Shown: positions 35,537-45,659 of the stretch, one piece after another
Numbering within the stretch: the first letter of the stretch is position 1
Layout: every line of letters begins with the position of its first letter
Notes under the pieces: generated by a model
Databases searched by the model: none
Told to the model about the DNA's origin: nothing
Seen by the model: the letters and a program-made list of their open reading frames with translations, nothing else
Position numbers and translations under genes: made by a program
From: Pseudisothecium myosuroides
Taxonomy: Eukaryota; Streptophyta; Bryopsida; Hypnales; Lembophyllaceae
NCBI GenBank assembly: GCA_951799445.1
Contig: OX637288.1
Coordinates: forward strand, 10,790,501-10,854,500
Reading direction: 5' to 3'
DNA: 64,000 nucleotides

Positions 35537-35820
35537 TTGGAGTCCTTGTTATTAATTGAAGTTGCATTGTTCAGTTGGCCGACGGTATTCCAGAGAAGGA
35601 GCTTACTCCCCATGACATCTGGATCCGTAACCGACATGGCTGGCCACGTAAGCAGTATCAGCCTGACGAAGACGGCAACAGTGACGACGAAGATAACAAG
35701 GTCATCACTGTTAGGAGCTTGCTGAAGGGACCAGACCAGTTGGGGATCTCATTCGAGTACTGGGAGCAGTTGACCATTCGAGGCTCTGAAGCCCAAGAAT
35801 ATGCCAAGATAGGTTCCTGA
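35537..35820 (+). pseudogene. Start of internal region of element C, gag-like position
   Basis: An open frame from about 35569 (preceded by TTGTTCAG) to the stop at 35818 encodes HDIWIRNRHGWPRKQYQPDE followed by an acidic run and KGPDQLGISFEYWEQ. The position, 200 bp after the primer site, is where gag begins in LTR retrotransposons, but I see no capsid or zinc-knuckle motif. Beyond it coding signal is lost. Confidence 0.35.
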
Positions 35821-35849
35821 CATCCTAAATTAGAAGCAACCCAAAAATT

Positions 35850-35980
35850 AACGCACAATGAAAATAAAAAATTTGTCGCCAGGGACTGGTTCCCTTGGTC
35901 TCGATGTACTGTTTTCATTTATCAATGGAATTGTCTGTTTGTTTTAAAAAATAAAAAAATAAAAAAAACGCACAATTGAA
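35850..35980 (+). mobile_element. Short 5'-truncated non-LTR retrotransposon end
   Basis: About 104 bp (35863-35966) ends in TTTTAAAAAATAAAAAAATA and is flanked by AACGCACAATGAA (35850-35862) and AACGCACAATTGAA (35967-35980), a 13-bp target duplication with one base of difference. The body carries TTTCATTTATCAATGGAATT, like 3' ends of plant LINEs. This is the signature of target-primed reverse transcription; LINE versus SINE cannot be settled. Confidence 0.7.
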
Positions 35981-36137
35981 CAATCTAAATTAATTAAGCT
36001 ATCTCTTACCTATCAAATTGGTTTTAATCTTCTTTTATCTTTTATCGACAATTATTAGTCTCTTAACTTCTTACTTAATTTAATTTTAAAGTAGTTTGTG
36101 AAGATATTGTTGAACAAAGTGGACAAATACAAGGAGC

Positions 36138-37391
36138 TTAAGGTATGTGCACACTTGGATTTAGCAAGCATTCTTTGTAGTGATGATAGGTAATTATTTC
36201 AGTGGGTGTTCAAACCATTCTTCTTTCATAACTGCCGAACCTACGTGGCTACAGAGCTGGCAAGGGTTATTAAAGTGGTGTTTACGAAACTTTTTCATAA
36301 CTCTTTGACATTGCAAGTTAGAATCATCCGATTTCATAGATTCTTGAGCACGGACTGTAGTGTTTCATACTGCAAGGAAATTTGAGGATATACATAACAC
36401 CGCCAAAACAAATTCAAGGAACTACCTCACTAGCATCAAGAGGCATGCATTACTTGTTATACTATTTGGGAAGATAAACTTTTTGTATGCATATGGGGTG
36501 GTAGGAGGTAGAACAAACAATGTGGGATATGTAATTTGGAAATTAACTCAAAAGTAAGAATTGCATCAAATGTAGAAATTCAGATCTCATTTAAACATAG
36601 TAGAATAAAAAATTTAAAAAAACTTTGAACTAAGAAAAGTTGGGAAATCAAGATAACTTTCATCTCAATTTTTTTTTTGATATTTCAAGCTTCCAGTCAA
36701 AAGTTATGGACAAATTTCAAAGAGGGCTTGGAAGGGACATTTTCTTTGACATTTTCACATATCCTCTCTGAATTTTGTGCATAAATTTTGATTGGAGGTT
36801 CAAAATATCAAACGGATTTTTGAATTTGAAAATTAGCTTGATTTACCAACTTTTCTTAGTTCAAAGTTTTTTGGAATAAGTCATTCTACTATGCTTAAAT
36901 GAGGTCTAAAAATCTACATTGAACATAATTCCTATGTTTTGACAACGAGCGGTCAAGCTCTCATCTTCACATTATCCCATGTTCTTTGAGGATTCATGAT
37001 GGAAAATTGATTTCACTATAAAAATGACATCCCCACCCTTCATTCCCACAAGTGTTAATGAAGCGTTTTCTCCATTTTGGCATCAAAGTTTTTTTAATGG
37101 CAAATGGTCAAATGACATTGGTATTAAAGCATACTTTATTCTCCATGATGTATGGATGAATTTAGTGGATGAAGACTCTTGGAAAGGAATTGGTAGCCTT
37201 TGTGATGACTTTTGAATGTTATGCCCCATGTTTGAATGAGTTCTAACTTAAGATGACTCTGTTTATGTCGAACCAATGCCAAACCAACTAAAAATAATTG
37301 TTTTCTTAAAACCTGCACCTTTCCGTCTATATCAAAAGTATTATGATTTTATGATTGTTGTTATCAAACTCCAGGTGTGCACATACCTTAA
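36138..37391. mobile_element. TTAA-flanked element with 13-bp terminal inverted repeats
   Basis: TTAA (36138-36141) followed by GGTATGTGCACAC, and GTGTGCACATACC followed by TTAA (37388-37391), form perfect 13-bp inverted termini around 1.25 kb. TTAA target duplications are characteristic of piggyBac-type transposases. No transposase is encoded. It contains the 325-bp foldback at 36582-36907. Superfamily assignment is inferred from the target site only. Confidence 0.6.
36582..36907. repeat. Foldback with arms of about 150 bp
   Basis: The left arm starts AGATCTCATTTAAACATAGT and the right arm ends ACTATGCTTAAATGAGGTCT. Both continue through ACTTTGAACTAAGAAAAGTT (and its complement), TTTGATATTT and on to GACAAA/TTTGTGC. 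Only about 30 bp of loop remains near 36735-36765. A related half-copy occurs at about 38600-38745. The transcript would form a long imperfect double strand. Confidence 0.75.
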
Positions 37392-37535
37392 GTTGGGATT
37401 ACATCACCTTCTATTCATTCACTTTGCTCATCAATATCTTTACAAATTATTTGATGTTTGATGTTTGTAGTGAAGGCAAGTGCTTTTATAGAAGTGGGGA
37501 GATAGGAGATATAGTAATCCATGTGGGATATATAA

Positions 37536-37611
37536 CCCCTAAAGGACCAAGGCTATTTTGGGCTCCAAAACCATTGAAGATTGCCTTTTCTGTTGTGATC
37601 ACTCAAGAAAC

Positions 37612-37705
<94 letters not shown>

Positions 37706-38527
37706 GAATCTAACCGTAGGATCTTGTACTTCATTTGTCTTAGATCGTGTGGTAAAAATTTCATGAAGTTTTAACGTACGGATTGGAAGATATTAGCATT
37801 CAAAGTTGAAAAAAATGTTTTTTTGAGTTTTGGTCTGCAATTTTAGATGACTTTGATCGCCATTTGTGGAAACTTTTTGCACTAAGGACCATAACTTTTA
37901 ATTTTTTTATGTTGAACATTTGAGTTGAGAGTCAAGGAAAAATATTTCAGAAAAAACACATTTGACTTTCATTCATTAAAAAATTGTGAATTAGAAGAAG
38001 GTCCAAAATTGAATGAAACACTTTATTTGTTAATAACTCCTAGATGGAATTGAAACACCATAATCCCAATGGTGAGATTTTTCTTGCCAAAAACTTAACC
38101 TTGTCAAAAAAAAAAATTGAATTTTTTGAAAATTGGATTCAAAAATGAATTCAATACGTTGATTTTTGAAGAAGATGCTTAGATTGCCCCAAAAACAAGA
38201 TTGTTCATAACTTTCTCATTATTAGTCCAAATAGAATGAATCAAAGCTTTAGATGTAGACAAAAACACGATCTTCAAAGGAAAAAAATTATAATTAATAA
38301 ATTTTTTTTTTTTTTTTTTGTTCTGCCCGGTGAACAACTCTTTTGACTTAGGATGGCATAACTTTTGCTTCGGGGCACTGATTGAAAAATATATTTATAT
38401 GTTTTTAGAAAGCTAATGTGATTTCCTATCTTTAGAAAAAGTTTCAAAAAAACAGGTCAAAATTTCAAGTCACACGAGCCTGCCTGAAATCTCAAGTGCC
38501 CCCCAAGGGGACTTTGGTCCTTTAGGG
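37536..38527. mobile_element. Short TIR element, CCCCTAAAGGACCAA family, copy 1
   Basis: Begins CCCCTAAAGGACCAAGGC and ends TTTGGTCCTTTAGGG, flanked by ATAA on both sides (37532-37535, 38528-38531). The interior is non-coding and closely related to copy 2 at 41052. A long AT microsatellite has grown inside it at 37615-37702. Confidence 0.75.
37615..37702. repeat. (AT)44 microsatellite
   Basis: About 88 bp of uninterrupted AT. The position is inside the TIR element; copy 2 has only a T-run at the equivalent place. Confidence 0.95.
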
Positions 38528-38531
38528 ATAA

Positions 38532-40164
38532 ACTAAGATATGAAAAGAGTTCAACCACTCGTAGTCAAGCTAAAAATAATGAAATAATTGTTTTCGTACA
38601 TGAAACTGAGACCTCTATAACTTTCTATTAGAGATTCCAAATTACAAATGGATTTTTAGAAGTGAAACTTAACTTGATTTTCCACATTTTCTTAGTTTTG
38701 AAAAAAATCAATTTTCACTACTTAAATGAGGTCTAAAGTTTTGGTGTTCAAATACAATTACTTCACTTTTTTCTTTGAACTCTTATATATCCCATAACTT
38801 TTGAGGATTGATGAAGAACAATGAACTTCACTATAAGAATGACCTCTTTATTCATTTTGCTTACAATGTATTTACAAAGTTAGCCCTTTACACCACCAAA
38901 CAAAAATATCTTGATATTTGATTGAGCATGTGATACGTTAAAAAAAATATATTAAAATTTTGACAATAGGTGACTTGAATTTCACCATTTTTATGCATCG
39001 TTTGATATTTAAGCATTTGTAGGATTAATTCATTTTGTATTCCAACTCCCCCAGAGTAATTTGCAAGGAAAATTAGCTTTTGTTTCTTAATTTATTTTTG
39101 CCGGTCGACCTTGATAGCTAGGTATGATGCTTGTCACTACGGTACTTCCTTAGCTTTTTGGGGGGTTGACAATTAGACTTCTTTTAACTCTTCTTTATGC
39201 AGATAATGAATTGAGACTATTTTACATAATTTGTAATCTCTCTTTCTTATAAGAAAACAAACAAACTTGACAATTCAACTATTCGGCAACTTGACTCCAT
39301 TCAATTTCTTTATTTCACTTTGAACAATTAGACTCACCAATTTGCTTCTTAACTCTTCAATGTTTCTTCATCCATTGCTTCCGTTTAATTAGTCAATTTG
39401 TTCACTCTTTAGTGTAATAGACCAGTTCTTCCTCATTTCAGTCTACGGTAGTAGTCTTTCTGTGATCAATTTCTTAACCTTAACTTACTTTCCTGTGTGC
39501 TACGCTTGAAGATATGTGGAATATTCGGTTTCTTAACCTTAACGTACTGTACCCCAAGAATCAGTCAAATGAATTTGCAATTCAATCAGTAACGGTCCTC
39601 CTGTTCTCACAACACTCACCGCTGTCAATTCGTCTCCGTTGCTTCAATTTAACCAGGAATTCAGTGTTTACAACAGATCATTGAGAGATGAACATTCATG
39701 AATTTCGGAGTTTTTACAACGACGGGCTTCCTTAATTTCAGGGATCGTTCTTAACGACAATTCATCGTGTCCGACAATTTGAGGACCTTTGAAGTTTAAG
39801 TCAACTCAACTCCAATGATTCAACATTGGGTATTATTTAACTCTTGAATGACAAAGGGGAGACTCTTGAAATCATCCTTTAGCATTACCGTGTGAATCAT
39901 TGGCTTAAAAAATTGCAAAAGCACTCATTGGAAGCCAAACTATTGTAGAAGATCTCCCTTTTTCACAACAAATTTCAAGGATGAATAGTTGTACTTTTCT
40001 CCTGTACAATTCAAGATTCTCTGTCATCCATTGGCCATAGAACGGCCTCCTCGTCGTTTAAGGGTTAAACAATGAAGGTTTCTCTTGCTTCTGCCTTACA
40101 CAAATTGGCAATCGGCCACAAAACTGTCATCTGAATGATGCTTGGTGGTGTCAACTTGGATGTT
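38532..40164. other. AT-rich non-coding stretch
   Basis: Contains a half-copy of the foldback arm (about 38600-38745) and long non-coding sequence at 39050-40100 with many CAACTT and CAATTC words. No frame longer than chance and no family recognised. Confidence 0.45.
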
Positions 40165-40168
40165 TTAA

Positions 40169-40652
40169 CCCCTAAATGCCCGAGGCACCAAATTCTTGTG
40201 TCGGCAATACTTTGAAGTTAAATAAAACCTAACCAAGTTGCTATTTTTAGCAACTTATATTTTTGTAAAATTCTTTTTGAAGTCTAGTTTTAGCTTCAAA
40301 AGTCTGATTTTGAAAATGATGAATTATGATTTTTCTACTCAAGATTTTGTGCGAGGGTACCCATTGCAATCTTGACTTTCCGTAGTGTTGAGGGCTCTTA
40401 GAAATGAGCCTCAAATACACTAGATCTTGGAGAAAAAATCACATTAGAAATTCATTTAAAAAAATTGTAGAGTAGATTTTGAGAAACCATAAATTGATTG
40501 GGGTTATGCATGTCATGCCCTTTAGTCTCATATTTTTTTGGTGACCAACTTTTTAGATTTGATATGTGAAAAAAGGATTGAAATATGTTGGCTTTTTGTT
40601 CAATTTAGAGTAAATTTCAGGAAGCTCAAAACAGGCCTTGGGCATTTAGGAG
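40169..40652. mobile_element. TTAA-flanked MITE, CCCCTAAATGCCC termini
   Basis: TTAA (40165-40168) then CCCCTAAATGCCCGAGGC; the right end is GCCTTGGGCATTTAGGAG then TTAA (40653-40656). Two differences in 18 paired bases. The 484-bp interior is non-coding and AT-rich. Same terminal style as the larger elements at 37536 and 41052. Confidence 0.75.
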
Positions 40653-41051
40653 TTAAATGTGATAAACCAAGTGGTATTTTTCACCCATTTCATGAGCGAG
40701 TGACAATGCCGGTCCGATTGGCCGTGTAAAATGTTTGATTTGGCGATTAATAGAATGAATGATTGTTTGTAGAATGACACTATTGCAAAAACCGTTGCTT
40801 TTCATTCCCTAAAATAGTCACAAATCGTGGGGTCACTGAAATGAGTCACAAACTACAAAACGTGGGGCCGACTTGGCTACTAACATTAGATAATTTTCAG
40901 TGAGAAGTGACACAATTCCATTTTTGCGGAATGAAAAATGACAGGGTTCGCTCTCACGCAAGGAGTGTTTGTGATTGTTTGGCACACTTGTGATGTTTGT
41001 GTTTAGTTGTGCTGTAATTCAAGTTTGATTTGATATTGGATTTAGTATCAA

Positions 41052-41974
41052 CCCCTTAAATACCAAGGCATTTTCTGGCTCCGGAACCACTGAAAATTGC
41101 CATTTCTGCTGCGATCACTCCCTAAACCCAAAAAAACTTTTTTTTAAGAATCTAACCGTAGGATCTTGTACTTCACTTGTCTCAGATTATGTGGTAAAAA
41201 TTTCAAGACATTTGACCGTTCTGATTGGAAGATATTAGCATTCAAAGTTGGGAAAAAAAGTTTTTTTGAACTGTTTCCTGCAATTTCAGATGACTTTGAC
41301 GGCCATTTGTGGATTTTTTTTGCACTACACAACAAAAATTTGTAATTTTTTATCTTGAACATTTGAGTTGAGAGTCGGGGAAAAAAAAATTCAGAATGTC
41401 AAACCTTGATTTTCACATATAAAAAAATTGTTAAATAGAAGTAGGTCCAAAATTGAACGAAATACTAAATTGTTAATAGCTCTTAGGTGGAATTAAAACA
41501 ACATAATCCCAATGGTGGGATTGTTCTTGCAAACAAACTTGACCTCGTCAAAAAAAAAAAATTGAAAAAATTTGAAAATTGCATTCAAAAATGAATTCTA
41601 TAAGTTAGTTTTTTTGAAGATGCTTAAATTGCCCAAAAAACAAGATTGTCCATAACTTTCTCATTATTAGTCCAAATAGAATGAATCAAAGCTTCAGATG
41701 TAGGCAAAAACATTATCTTTGAGGAAAAATAAATAAATAAATAAATAACTTTTTTTTGTGTTTTTTTTTTTCTGCCCGCCGAACTGCTTTTTTGCTTTAG
41801 GATGGCATAACTTTTGCTCCTGGGCACCAATTGAAAAAAAAATTATATTTTTAGAAAGCTAATGTGATTCCCTATCTTCAAAAAAAGTTTCAAAAAATAA
41901 GGTCTAAATTTGAGGCCACACGGGCCTGCCCGAAATCTGAAGTGTCCCCCGAGGGGACTTTGGTACTTTAGGGG
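41052..41974. mobile_element. Short TIR element, CCCCTAAAGGACCAA family, copy 2
   Basis: Begins CCCCTTAAATACCAAGGC and ends ACTTTGGTACTTTAGGGG; flanks are TCAA (41048-41051) and TTAA (41975-41978). Its interior matches copy 1 over most of its length (for example AGAATCTAACCGTAGGATCT, GGAAGATATTAGCATTCAAA). Non-coding. Confidence 0.75.
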
Positions 41975-42163
41975 TTAATATGATTGTTGCAATTTGTCAA
42001 ATTGGAATGTGTTGGAGGTGCGGTCATTGAAGGAAGATTTGAGACTGTTCCGACTTGGTCTGAGTGGCAGGATTATGTGTTCAGAGATCTGTATTAGATC
42101 AGTAATAGACATCAACTCCAGATTGGGATCATTAAGAAACCAATTAGGAATTGCCAATTGTTA

Positions 42164-42566
42164 TTAAGGTACCCCCCCTAACCAACCGAATAAAGAATTT
42201 CAACATGATCTAGAGTAGTGAAGGCAAAACAAATATTTTTCAGAGGTACATAAATTGAAAAGACACATATTGCAAAAAATTTGGTAATTTTATCGCTTAA
42301 ATTGAAATTACTATGAATTTTGGGAGGCAAAAAGTGCACCGGACCCATGGCCAATATATAGACTCTTCCAATTCCAATCATTCAATAACTTTTTACCTAA
42401 TCATTATTTCCCACTTTTTTTTTCACAACTTGGGACATGTGTCATGTATTAATTAGTTCCAACCTTGAAAATGAAAAAAAAAACGCATTCTAAGTGTGGT
42501 CGGAAATACGTGCACCTATAGGTCGGGAATGGGTCAATGGTCGGGAATGGGGGGGGGGTACCTTAA
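42164..42566. mobile_element. TTAA-flanked MITE, GGTACCCCCCC termini
   Basis: TTAAGGTACCCCCCC at 42164-42178 and GGGGGGGGTACCTTAA at 42551-42566. The 0.4-kb interior is non-coding. A second divergent copy follows directly (42610-43010), lacking the sharp termini. Confidence 0.65.
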
Positions 42567-43010
42567 GTAATTTTGAATGGGAGAGTTTGTGTCTGTATGT
42601 GTGTAATTATCACATCTAAGGTAGAGCCACCCATAACCAACCAAATAAGGAATTCTGACATGATCTAGAGTTATAAAGGCAAAACAAATATTTTTCAGAC
42701 GTACATCGATAGAAATGACACGGTGTGCAAAAAAATTGGTAATTTTATCGCTTGAACAAAAATTAATATAAATTTTGGGAGGTAAAAAGTGCTCCGGACC
42801 TATGGCCAATGTCTAGACTCTTCCAATTTTGATCATTCAAGAACTTTTTTCCTAATCATTATTTCCTACTTTCTTTCTCACAACTTGGGACATGTGGCAT
42901 ATATTCATTAGTTTCAACCTCGAAATGGAAAAAAACAAACATTCTAAGCTTGGTCAGAAATATGTGCACCTATAATTCGGGAATGGGTCAGTGGTTGGGA
43001 ATGGGTTAAA
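42172..43010. repeat. Two direct copies of a 0.4-kb repeat
   Basis: Unit 1 (42172-42545) and unit 2 (about 42610-43008) share an ordered series of blocks: CATGATCTAGAGT, AAGGCAAAACAAATATTTTT, TTGGTAATTTTATCGCTT, AAAAAGTGC(A/T)CCGGACC, CACAACTTGGGACATGTG and CGGGAATGGGTCA. Divergence is moderate, so the duplication or double insertion is old. Confidence 0.85.
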
Positions 43011-43159
43011 TGTGATTGTTCAGTCTTGCAAGAGAAGTGTCTAAACCAGTTGATAATACCGTAGACGAAATAGAACTAACTTCTAAAAATCTTTTATGTT
43101 TAGAGGCTCAAGACTGCTTCAAAATACTTGTCTCCAAAGCAAGCTGGGTTGCAATTTTT

Positions 43160-43232
43160 TGTATATATATGTTTTTAAATTTGAATTTTTAAATTTAAAT
43201 TTTTAAATTTAAATTTTTAAATTTTATTTTTT
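43160..43232. repeat. TTTTTAAATTTAAA short tandem repeat
   Basis: About five imperfect units of a 13-14-bp word made only of A and T. Low-complexity expansion. Confidence 0.8.
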
Positions 43233-43239
43233 TAATTCA

Positions 43240-44580
43240 GTAGTATGTTGGTCTTTACTTTGCTAGTCACAATAAAAGATAAAAAGAATAAAAAAATAAA
43301 AATGATTTTTATTCAAAAATGCAATCCAACCTATACCACATTTATTCAAGCTAGGCTGCAATTTTAATTCTTTTAATTTTTAATTTAGCAATCACTTGAC
43401 TGACTCTACTCTGTTGGTCATAATTTTTGCATAGATTTTTGCCTTGACAATTGATGGACTACAAGGTCATATCATTGATTGCTCTCATATAATCCCGTAA
43501 GATTTGTGTACATTCTGGAGCATTCCGACTATAAAGGCCCCCTTCTAATTCGGAATTCTACCTCCTTGGACACTAACAGGAATGTATGTGTTCCAAAAAT
43601 TGTTAGTGGAGTACCCGGCCTGAATTTGGGCCAAAAGTCTTCCCATGGCCTTGCTCAAGCTCTTTTGGGCATGGGTTGCAATTTTTTGCTCTAGTGTAAT
43701 TAACCCTGCCCGTACTGCCCTTCATCCATTGAAAACAAAATTGTCTTTCATGACTTCTCATGGACAAATTCAAATGGAAAAAAAATTGGTGTAGTGTCAA
43801 GGTCGTCCTCGCCCTACATCCAAAAAAAGTTTTTAAAAATATAGTGATTATTTCCGCTCTCAGTGACGTGCTCAAAAACGTTATGTTGCCAAAAAACACT
43901 GTTGTCTAGTCCTTTAGGAATTAAGACTAATTTTCTTATTTCTTCCCATTTTATCTTTATTTTTGGAATTTAATTAATGGATCAAGGAATAATAGGCAAT
44001 TTCTATTTTTTTTCTAAAATGCCATGTTTATTGTCCAATATATAGATTTATAGTGTTCTAAACTTATATAAGTCTTAGTTCAATTTTATGCCTTTTTATT
44101 CTTAATTTCATTATTCTTTTAAGAATCTTAAGAATTTTCAAAAATTTCTTTGTGAATTTCACAAAAAAATCTTGATTTCTATTATTATTTCATTTATATT
44201 TATAACGTATTAATTTTAATTAGTTAGTAATGATTGAGTCTACTTCGCCCTACTTAGTCCATAATATCTCTTCAAAATAAGTATTATTTGCAGCAATATC
44301 CATTATAGCAGGGTTGATTGTGTAATCTCTTTAAAATCTTGCAATTTGATTGATCCATTAGGGTAGGTTTTCAAAATTGTATTGGCGCAAACCATTTCAT
44401 TTTGAATTTTTTAGAAAACTTTTGAAGTCAATTGTCATTATATTCACTTAGTCATTTGATGTAAGCCTTTTGAGACTAATTTACTATCATAATAATTCTA
44501 TGTCTATTTTGAATTGCTAACATATTCAAATAGGCTTGTTTTCTTGTCTTGTCTAATTTTTCTAACATTATACATTTTTT
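43240..44580. other. AT-rich stretch, nothing recognised
   Basis: No convincing coding or structured repeat. A 98-codon reverse-strand open frame at 43603-43899 has no protein-family character. It may be the far 3' part or LTR of the Ty3 relic that follows, but I could not pair it with another copy. Confidence 0.35.
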
Positions 44581-44599
44581 TCTTAAAGAAGACTCATCT

Positions 44600-45650
44600 C
44601 CAAGTCAAATTTCAATGGCAATTTGGAAGGACTGGATTTCTAATTATATAAATAAATTTTTCTCTTAACCATAATCAATTGGAATGCGATACTTTTAATT
44701 GTCACTTTATGGGTTATTCAATAGGTCCACAAAGCATCAAGGACCCTAGAGTCCCAATCTACATTGGATCCTTGCATGTTTTTTGTAATTATGTCATTCA
44801 AAATTCCATTAGTTTTTTTTCATTTGACTTTAGCTTATAATGTCTAGTTTTCCTATTTTAAATAAAATATTTTTTTGTCAATTTAGCAATAGTGTCATTT
44901 ATAAAATGTGTACCTCTATTGTTGTACAATATACTATTTTTTTGGACAACCAAACCTTGTAATTAAATTTTCATATATAAACTTTGACAACCATGTTTGT
45001 GTCATTTATTTTTGAGGCAATGACTTCTGCATACTTAGTCATGTGTTTGGTAGCCACTAATAAATAAATATATATATAATTTTTATTTTTATTTTTTTTA
45101 TTTGTCCATTTTGATTGGTGGTTTAATTGATCCTACAAAATCTAGGCTCTATTTTCTGAAAGGAACTTATGCTAAAATTGGCGTTAAGGGCATAAAAGTC
45201 ATAGCAATAGGTTTTTCTACTCTTTGACATGGATCACATTTCTTTACAAACTTTATAGCATGTACAAATATTGTAGGCCACCTATGGTTTGATTGCAATG
45301 CTTTTTGGGCTGTTATCAATTTTGCAAAATGATCTTCATACACTTCACTATGACATCCTTCAAGTATTGAAGGTAGCTCACTTGGATTTAAACATTTTCC
45401 CAAACTTTCATTTTTTACACTTTTAAGAAAAAAAAACTTCTCCAATTAATGTAAAGGAATTTGCTTTATAAACAAGTTTTGGCTTTGTTTTTTGAATATT
45501 CTAAGGACAATTGTCTTGTTGACAGGTAATAAATGATGTTAGTATTTTCACTTGGAGATACATATATTTGGAATAATTTTGCATTTGAAAAATTGTCATT
45601 AATGGACTCACTTCCTAATTCTTGACAAAAAGGGAAAGATGGTCACCATT
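44600..45650 (-). pseudogene. Ty3-type integrase relic
   Basis: Reading down the minus strand: the end of the RNase H/linker part (about 45650-45460, broken), then 45445-45167 open with CHSEVYEDHF and KCDPCQR, a complete His2-Cys2 zinc-binding domain (H32, H39, C70, C73), then a broken catalytic core with LDFVGSIKPP, VATKHMTKYAEV (both near the expected catalytic aspartates) and, by about 44750, LDALWTY and the conserved HKV motif of the core's end. Integrase inserts the cDNA copy of a Ty3 retrotransposon into chromosomes. Many stops and frameshifts make it inactive. No LTRs were found around it. Confidence 0.75.
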
Positions 45651-45659
45651 AGCATGATT

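Noticed and set aside
37355..37774. 139-codon open frame
   Set aside because: Its length comes from the AT microsatellite read as alternating Ile-Tyr.
40745..41000. Possible small element with CACTATTGC and TTTTCATTCC termini
   Set aside because: The inverted match covers only about 10 bp plus CACT and no target duplication could be fixed.
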